NCBI GenBank assembly: GCA_040182905.1
Contig: JARQWU010000178.1
Location: 1-22,012, forward strand
DNA length: 22,012 bases
Source: Barthelona sp. PAP020
Taxonomy: Eukaryota > Metamonada: BaSk clade
Direction: 5' to 3'
Under the pieces are notes generated by a model. The model worked only from the letters and a program-made list of their open reading frames with translations, searched no databases and had not been told where the DNA came from. The position numbers and the translations under genes are program-made. Positions 16,908 through 22,012 of this stretch are shown piece after piece (positions within the stretch are counted from its first letter, which is position 1; the number at the start of each line of letters is the position of its first letter).

Positions 16908-19406
16908 ATGATTGATTCATTTATTTTATTGTATGAAAATAATGAAAATGGATTGGAAGAAGAAAATATTTTAGAAAATGATATACTTATTGACACAATA
17001 ATATATATAGAACAAAATTTATGTTATAATAATGATGGAAAGTATACAACAAGTTTATTAAAAGAATTTCAACATAAATTGATATACATTAACAAAATTG
17101 TTGAATTTATATCGTTTTCTTTAAATTTTTCTTTACATTTAAATAATATTCAAAAGTTTTTGAATTGTTTTTTGCAAAATAAATGGAATTTTTCGAAACG
17201 TGGTATACAAAATAAGATACGATTAAATTTGATTGATTTATGTGTTAGTTTAACTAATAAAAGGATTCCAAAGATTCTATTGGACATATATAATAATTGT
17301 TGTGATATGACATTTATTTTTCAATTTCTAAATTCAATAAAAGATGAAGAAATGATGTTAGGAATAATAAATTGTTTAAAATTGAATAATGGGGTAAAAT
17401 TGAAGATGATAAGTGAATATTGTCCAAAAGTTTTAAAATATTTCACAAAAGAAATTATTGAAAAGAATAATGAATATTTGATATATTTGTTTGATATTTA
17501 TAAGGCAAGTGATATTATTAATCTGCTATTTAGTAAAAATAAGATGAAATTGATAAATGAAGAATATTTGATAAAAAATGAGCAATTGTGTTTTTTAATG
17601 ATAAAATACTTACTAATGAATGGCAAGTATAATTTAGTTATTAGATTATTTGATTCTTTACTTGAATATAATGAGATTGTGTTAAATATTGAAACTTTTG
17701 CCAAAGACTATGTTGAAATGATGTATTTGATATTATATAATTTTCCTTTAAAGTATAAACTGAAATTTTGTAGAGAAATTTTATTGAAAGAACAATATTT
17801 GACATATATACCTTTAATAATTTTAATCAAGATGTTTTCTTATGATAATTTTGATGAAAGATTTGTTGAATTAGCATTACCTTATATTTCTGCTAAAGAT
17901 AACATTAATTTTTTATCATTATTTTGTAATTTCATTGATATTGATTCATATGGAATTATTCAATTGTTTAAACCGATCATTAAATTTAAATTGAAAGATT
18001 TATTATTAATCATAAATTCTGTTGAAAAAATTATCAAACATTTTAATGAAGAATTAATGATGATTGATAAATTTCATAAATTATTTGAATCAAACATCAT
18101 TTTTAATGTTGATACTTTACAAAAAGGTGTAGCAATATTTATCAATGTTACTTATGATATTGATAATATTCAAATTGATGATGAATTAAATCAAAAGAAA
18201 TTAATTCAAGCATGTAATTCAAAGAATGTTTTTAAATATTTGTATAAATTTATTTATAAAAGTTTAAAGTTTAAACATCCTTTAATATTACAATATTATG
18301 ATATTATTCCTGATTTAGTAAAAATTGATAATTTTACTGATGAAAATTTTGATTTTAAACATTTATTATATATGTTTGGGAATTCTATCAATTTTTTTAA
18401 TGGTTTAATTGGTTGGAGTTTATATTTACATGAAAAAGCTATGTTTCAAGCAAAATTATATATTAATACTCATATAATACAAATTCAAACATCATCATCA
18501 TCATTAACATCAACATCATCAAATAATAACAATATTGATGTTCATATTGATGTTCTTATTAATGATAATGATGATGATCATATTGATGGTTATAATAATC
18601 GTGAAAACAAAAATTATATGAGTAATGAATACAATAGAAGACTTTTACAAAAAATATTTATTAATGAATTAAATAAATTGGTAAAGAATAGTGAAATATT
18701 GAATATTTTTGAATATTTTGAAAGTATTGAATATTATACAATTGAAATGATAATATGTCATATTTTATTGAATTTGAATTTTGATTTTTATGTTAGCAAA
18801 TTGAAGGAATTTGCTGAAAACGATTCAAAAACAATTTTAAATTATGTTTGGATATTAAAATATGAACATAATTTAAATTTCAATCAAAATTTTAATTTGG
18901 ATGAACTTTTTTTAAATATTCTATTGATTGATCTAGAAAAAGATCAAGATATTACTAATATTTTGATACTTTTAACGGATTTATTAAAACATAACATTTT
19001 ACCTCATTTTCAATTTATTCCCCCTTTAATCAATTTATTGAATTCTAAATCAAATTTAAATAATCAACATACAAATCAAATTATCAATCTTTTGTTACAA
19101 TTAGGTGATACACATTCTACCAAAATGAATCTAGCAAAATCAGTTATTTTTACTTGTGTGAAGCTAGCACCAGATTATCTTAACCTTTTGATCACTAGTT
19201 TTACTTCTTTAAAAGATATTTCTTTCAATTCAGATCAAATAATTCTTCAAATGTTTAAACATTTCAAATCTTTTAAAATGTTTGAATTAATTTCAAAACA
19301 TAACCTTAGCATTTCAAAAAAATTAGCTGCAAAAATTATCAATAAATATTCAGATAATTTTGAACTAACCAAATACTTACAAGATAAAGTGTTAGATAAC
19401 GGTTGA
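16908..19406 (+). CDS. large HEAT/armadillo-like alpha-helical protein of unknown function
   Basis: This 832-residue protein is almost entirely alternating hydrophobic helices (for example IFQFLNSIKDEEMMLGIINC, LTDLLKHNILPHFQFIPPLI), which suggests a HEAT or armadillo-type solenoid. A low-complexity Ser/Thr/Asn/Asp insertion at ~526-572 (SSSSLTSTSSNNNN, then NDNDDDHIDG) divides it. There is no signal peptide, catalytic motif or clear membrane segment. Composition is dominated by Leu, Ile, Asn, Phe and Lys with TTA, AAT and ATT codons, making this the most AT-biased gene here. Large solenoids of this kind occur in DNA-repair, nuclear-pore, transcription and trafficking complexes. A FANCI/FANCD2-type protein crossed my mind, but I see no motif that supports it. 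ATG 16908 is the first Met. It converges on the Maf gene. Confidence 0.78.
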   Translation: MIDSFILLYENNENGLEEENILENDILIDTIIYIEQNLCYNNDGKYTTSLLKEFQHKLIYINKIVEFISFSLNFSLHLNNIQKFLNCFLQNKWNFSKRGIQNKIRLNLIDLCVSLTNKRIPKILLDIYNNCCDMTFIFQFLNSIKDEEMMLGIINCLKLNNGVKLKMISEYCPKVLKYFTKEIIEKNNEYLIYLFDIYKASDIINLLFSKNKMKLINEEYLIKNEQLCFLMIKYLLMNGKYNLVIRLFDSLLEYNEIVLNIETFAKDYVEMMYLILYNFPLKYKLKFCREILLKEQYLTYIPLIILIKMFSYDNFDERFVELALPYISAKDNINFLSLFCNFIDIDSYGIIQLFKPIIKFKLKDLLLIINSVEKIIKHFNEELMMIDKFHKLFESNIIFNVDTLQKGVAIFINVTYDIDNIQIDDELNQKKLIQACNSKNVFKYLYKFIYKSLKFKHPLILQYYDIIPDLVKIDNFTDENFDFKHLLYMFGNSINFFNGLIGWSLYLHEKAMFQAKLYINTHIIQIQTSSSSLTSTSSNNNNIDVHIDVLINDNDDDHIDGYNNRENKNYMSNEYNRRLLQKIFINELNKLVKNSEILNIFEYFESIEYYTIEMIICHILLNLNFDFYVSKLKEFAENDSKTILNYVWILKYEHNLNFNQNFNLDELFLNILLIDLEKDQDITNILILLTDLLKHNILPHFQFIPPLINLLNSKSNLNNQHTNQIINLLLQLGDTHSTKMNLAKSVIFTCVKLAPDYLNLLITSFTSLKDISFNSDQIILQMFKHFKSFKMFELISKHNLSISKKLAAKIINKYSDNFELTKYLQDKVLDNG
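18490..18520 (+). repeat. ATC/CAT trinucleotide tract
   Basis: An imperfect ATC run within the HEAT-like gene, read in frame as Ser/Thr-rich codons (TCA, ACA). It opens the low-complexity insertion of that protein and is a likely site of length variation. Confidence 0.6.
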
Positions 19407-19740
19407 TTACTTTTGCATTTTATAAAAAGAAAGAATATTTTTGTCATTTTTATTCAAGATTCAATCTGAAAATTTATTTTGCTGATATAATTTGGTGAAT
19501 GAAACAGGATTTGAAAGAATTATTCCTCTCTGTAGCTCTAGTTCTATGATTCACTTTAAATGTCTTCATACAGCTTCCCTTTGTAAAAGTTTGATTTTTT
19601 TCATTAACCTGTTCTACCAACACATCTTTTCTCTCGTAATCTTTCATATTATGAGCATTTCTTTGTCTCTGAAAGCAAAATTGAATGAATCAAAACTTCT
19701 TGACAAAGAAAAAAAAACATGCCTTTTACGAAAGCCACCT
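19407..19740. other. convergent 3' region, HEAT-like / Maf genes
   Basis: These 334 bases lie between two stop codons. The sequence is less AT-rich than most gaps here. It holds a 57-codon minus-strand frame (19474-19647) whose upstream side, TTTTGCTTTCAG, resembles a splice acceptor, and a plus-strand frame that starts at a TTG (19492) and runs into the Maf gene. Neither shows a recognisable domain. Overlapping 3' UTRs are the simplest reading. Confidence 0.4.
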
Positions 19741-20388
19741 TCATTCAAAATTAATCTCCTGAAAACAACTGTATAATAAATAAATTGGTAAGCCAACAAC
19801 GTTATAATAGCATCCCTCAATGGATTCAATAAATATTGAGGCTAAACTTTGGATTCCATATGCTCCTGCCTTGTCTAACGGATCTTTTGTATCAACGTAA
19901 GTTTGAATTTCAGAATCAGTCAGAACCTTGAACTTAACATTAGTAGTCTCAACTCTGGAGATAACTTGAGAATTAGTTCTTATTGAAATCGCTGTTTTAA
20001 CTTGATGACTCTTCCCTGATAACAAGGATAACATTTCAACTGCTTTTTCAGGTGTTTTAGGTTTACCTAGAATTTCTTCATCGATACAAACAATAGTATC
20101 ACTACCAATCACAAGGAAAGATTCATCTTTATTTTCATCAACATTTTGTTGAAGTAATCTATCGAACACTTCATTTGTTTTCCCTTCAGCCAAGGAAATG
20201 ACAAATTCATCAACATCTTTAAACATAGATACACTTAGTGTAGATTCATCAAAACTGGAGGGATTGATATCAAAGGATAATCCAAGATTTTCAAGAATTT
20301 CTTTTCTTCTTGGTGATCCTGAACCCAAAATTATTCTGTATTTTCCTAAATTTGGAAGTAAATCTCGTAAAAATGAAGAAAATGTCAT
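19741..20388 (-). CDS. Maf-family nucleoside triphosphate pyrophosphatase
   Basis: This 215-residue protein is a complete Maf (ASMTL N-terminal type) enzyme, which hydrolyses non-canonical or certain canonical nucleoside triphosphates to the monophosphate and pyrophosphate, keeping modified nucleotides out of nucleic acids. Family motifs are in order: ILGSGSPRRKEIL at 20-32 (the SxSPRR nucleotide loop), FDES at 46-50, LAEGK at 66-70, VIGSDTIV at 93-100 with the catalytic Asp97, LGKPKTPEKAVEMLSLLSGK (substrate loop), DKAGAYGIQ at 172-180 and GCYYNVVGLPI at 192-202. Length and ends match free-standing Maf proteins, with no methyltransferase fusion. Choice among dTTP/UTP and m7GTP subtypes is not safe by eye. 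ATG 20388 gives a short N-terminal lead before the first strand. It is divergent from the PIP-like protein gene. Confidence 0.93.
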   Translation of the reverse strand: MTFSSFLRDLLPNLGKYRIILGSGSPRRKEILENLGLSFDINPSSFDESTLSVSMFKDVDEFVISLAEGKTNEVFDRLLQQNVDENKDESFLVIGSDTIVCIDEEILGKPKTPEKAVEMLSLLSGKSHQVKTAISIRTNSQVISRVETTNVKFKVLTDSEIQTYVDTKDPLDKAGAYGIQSLASIFIESIEGCYYNVVGLPIYLLYSCFQEINFE

Positions 20389-20652
20389 TTTGAAAGCTTT
20401 TTCAATTTGTTTTTCTCCAAAATGTTGTTTTTCTATTAATTTAGGCTTAAATTAAAATTTTAAACCAACCTGGTTCTGGTTGTCCTCCAATAATTTATTT
20501 CATTCATTTATATTATTTTTTTTTCTTCTTAAATGAATTTTTTTGTAATTTTTACCAAAAAATTAATTCAATTGAAATGAATAAATTAATTAAAGGTGTA
20601 AAGATCTTCAACGTATTATTTTTTCCAATTTCATTTTTTTGAGATTGTACTG
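20389..20652. promoter_or_regulatory. divergent promoter region, Maf / PIP-like gene
   Basis: These 264 AT-rich bases separate two divergent start codons. The one GC-richer block is ACCAACCTGGTTCTGGTTGT at about 20464-20483, which contains the palindrome AACCTGGTT and a repeated GGTT, possibly a factor site. No TATA box can be assigned. Confidence 0.35.
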
Positions 20653-21648
20653 ATGACATACCATTTTAAAGAACGAAAAAGAGAGCCATATTTACAATCC
20701 TCAGATGGTTATATACCAAATTTTAATTCAAATCGATCTTATAATAACAGATGGAATTCTCTAATGAGTATTGAAGAATTAAAAGAACGATTAATTAGAA
20801 TTAATCAATCTCTAGACAAGGAAAAAAAGATTTTAAAAGGTTTAACTGAAAAAGACAACAGCGAATTAGAAAACCTACATAGTAAATGCGATAAAGAATA
20901 TAATCTTTTAAAAAAATTGGAAAACGAGAATCATCAATTACAGTTACAAATAAATGAGTTTGAAAGGGCAAAAATTCAATTAGAAAAAGAAAAAGAATTA
21001 TTGACTGAAGATGTGCAACAGAAAGGAACTGTTGTAAAATCTTTAAAACGTGAAAGATTAAATGTTCGTGAGGAATTAGCAGAAGAACAACAAACCGCCA
21101 AAAATCATTTGGCATTGTTGAATGTTGAGCAATTCCTTGTGGATTCTTTAAACTTTAAAATCGATTATGAAGAAGTTGGTAAACATTTTTGCAATATTAC
21201 CGTACATATTAGTAGTAGAAAGAAATTTTTTTTTCAAAATATTGATTTTTCTGGTCAAAGTAGACATCCATTTCTCTATCATTGTTCTGAAGCTGTTATT
21301 AATGAATTAAATGTTCCATCTACAATATCAACAGCATTGAAAATAGCTACTCCCACCAAATATCCTCAGCAAAAATTTCGAGAATTGTTTGAATGTATTT
21401 GTGTTGGTAAAGCAAACAATGAACTACAGATAGCGTTAGGTAGTGTTTTGGAAGTTCCGATAAAGAAACAAATAGAAGAAAAAGATTCCGTATCTGAACA
21501 AAAAAGAAATACAAAAAGTCAAATTAGTTCAAAAGGTGAAAAAAAGTCAAAAACCATAACAAAAAGCACAAAAACCATATTAAAAGGTACAAAAAATTCT
21601 AGAGGAAAGGATAAATCCAAAACCATGATGGATTTTTGGAAATATTAA
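20653..21648 (+). CDS. coiled-coil protein with basic tail and C-terminal PIP-like box
   Basis: This 331-residue protein is not recognised as a named family. A short Asn/Ser-rich lead is followed by a coiled coil at ~38-150 (ELKERLIRINQSLDKEKK, LQLQINEFERAKIQLEKEKE). A mixed alpha/beta region at ~155-270 probably forms a small domain (HFCNITVHISSRKKFFFQNI). A Lys/Ser/Thr-rich tail from ~272 looks nuclear and DNA-associated. The protein ends SKTMMDFWKY: read as S-x-x-M-x-x-F-W, this fits a PCNA-interacting peptide with the usual Gln replaced, and the MxDF(Y/W) core resembles p21-type boxes (TSMTDFY). A PCNA-linked replication or repair role is therefore plausible but unproved. ATG 20653 is the first Met. 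It is divergent from the Maf gene. Confidence 0.78.
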   Translation: MTYHFKERKREPYLQSSDGYIPNFNSNRSYNNRWNSLMSIEELKERLIRINQSLDKEKKILKGLTEKDNSELENLHSKCDKEYNLLKKLENENHQLQLQINEFERAKIQLEKEKELLTEDVQQKGTVVKSLKRERLNVREELAEEQQTAKNHLALLNVEQFLVDSLNFKIDYEEVGKHFCNITVHISSRKKFFFQNIDFSGQSRHPFLYHCSEAVINELNVPSTISTALKIATPTKYPQQKFRELFECICVGKANNELQIALGSVLEVPIKKQIEEKDSVSEQKRNTKSQISSKGEKKSKTITKSTKTILKGTKNSRGKDKSKTMMDFWKY

Positions 21649-21743
21649 GATTTTGTAAACTTACTGAATTTTTGTTATCTCAATTTTAATAAACGAGACA
21701 TTTTTCATGCAAATATACAATATAAATGTGTTTAAGGTTTCTT

Positions 21744-21782
21744 CTTTCAATTTCTGATATTAATGGATATCAAAATTGAAAG
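21744..21782. repeat. 39-base near-perfect inverted repeat
   Basis: CTTTCAATTT-C-TGATAT pairs with ATATCA-AAATTGAAAG around a six-base TAATGG loop: 16 pairs with one bulged C. It lies about 96 bases beyond the stop of the PIP-like gene. It could be a 3'-end RNA hairpin or an operator for the small ORF, whose ATG is in the loop. Confidence 0.7.
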
Positions 21783-21927
21783 TGAAACAACAACAAAGAA
21801 TCAAATGATTCAGGGTAATAAGGATGCAAGTGTACATAGTAGGTTAGCAAGGAATTACATGGTTTCATCAAGGAAACCCAGAGAAGAACAATCAAAATTT
21901 ATTGGCAAGAAGGGAAAAGATTATTGA
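21763..21927 (+). CDS. small basic protein, hypothetical (54 residues)
   Basis: The frame runs from ATG 21763 to TGA 21925-21927. The product is rich in Lys, Arg, Ser and Glu (RLARNY, SSRKPREEQSKF, GKKGKDY). Its codons are less AT-rich than the surrounding gap, and the amino-acid mix is not the Phe/Ile/Leu/Asn pattern of chance frames here. The ATG lies in the loop of the 39-base hairpin. No family is recognised. It may be a real small gene, the first exon of a longer gene, or chance. Confidence 0.3.
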   Translation: MDIKIESETTTKNQMIQGNKDASVHSRLARNYMVSSRKPREEQSKFIGKKGKDY

Positions 21928-22012
21928 ACTTTTATTTAGATAATCGCCCCATCCACACCTAAAGTATTTCTTTTTTTTTTAAGAGTGTTCTGAACCATCC
22001 ACGCAAAACGAC

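Larger units (their letters stand above)
21649..22012. other. right-edge region with hairpin and small ORF
   Basis: After the PIP-like gene stop, these 364 bases hold AT-rich 3' UTR, a long hairpin (21744-21782) and a 54-codon frame (21763-21927), listed separately. From about 21930 to the end the sequence is less AT-rich (CGCCCCATCCACACC) and could belong to a gene beyond the window. Confidence 0.4.

Noticed and set aside
16908-19406. FANCI/FANCD2 identity for the HEAT-like protein
   Set aside because: Only general helical-repeat character was seen; no ubiquitination-site or family motif could be identified.
19474-19647. 57-codon minus-strand ORF downstream of the Maf gene
   Set aside because: It has an acceptor-like sequence upstream and decent composition, but no domain and no second exon, and it lies in a convergent 3' UTR region.
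19492-19776. 94-codon plus-strand ORF overlapping the Maf 3' end
   Set aside because: It starts at a TTG, overlaps a certain gene antisense and has no recognisable motif.

Overview
The window is nuclear DNA from an AT-rich, gene-dense protist. Twelve convincing protein-coding genes fill about 22 kb, mostly as single uninterrupted ORFs with intergenic gaps of 49 to about 420 bases. The families present (a CDK, a DENN-like protein, RMI1, three RRMs, an ASH/PapD-type centrosomal-like scaffold, a membrane cathepsin) are eukaryotic. TAA (4 genes), TAG (3) and TGA (5) all serve as stops and Gln is CAA/CAG, so the code is standard and stop-reassigned ciliate codes are excluded. One 39-base intron is clear, near the 5' end of the CDK gene. 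Asn/Gln-rich tracts, A/T-ending codons and very short promoters would fit a heterolobosean, amoebozoan or metamonad genome; the sequence alone does not decide among these.

Layout, left to right. Bases 1-591 carry no complete gene, but hold a possible last exon of a gene running in from the left and a compact, less AT-rich structured stretch. A membrane-anchored papain-family protease (-) is divergent from a WD40 protein (+), which converges with a small RMI1-like OB-fold protein (-). Next comes a 1236-residue protein with ASH/PapD-type domains (-), divergent from a CDK1/2-like kinase with a PCTALRE helix (+). Four minus-strand genes follow: a DENN/AVL9-like protein with a long helical C-terminus, a three-RRM protein with a prion-like tail, a tail-anchored coiled-coil protein and an Asn-tract coiled-coil protein. 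The last is divergent from a HEAT-like protein (+) over 137 bases. A Maf nucleotide pyrophosphatase (-) is then divergent from a coiled-coil protein with a PCNA-binding-like C-terminus (+). The right edge holds a hairpin and a 54-codon ORF.

There is no operon, mobile element, CRISPR array, rRNA or tRNA that I can support. The genes do not form one pathway, but chromosome and cell-cycle functions recur (CDK, CEP192-like candidate, RMI1, Maf, PIP-like protein). The most suggestive arrangement is the divergent CDK and ASH-protein pair, which share about 211 bases containing an E2F-like site. Low-complexity Gln/Asn/Tyr/Pro tails on two unrelated proteins, the RRM protein and the protease, are the most distinctive protein-level feature.
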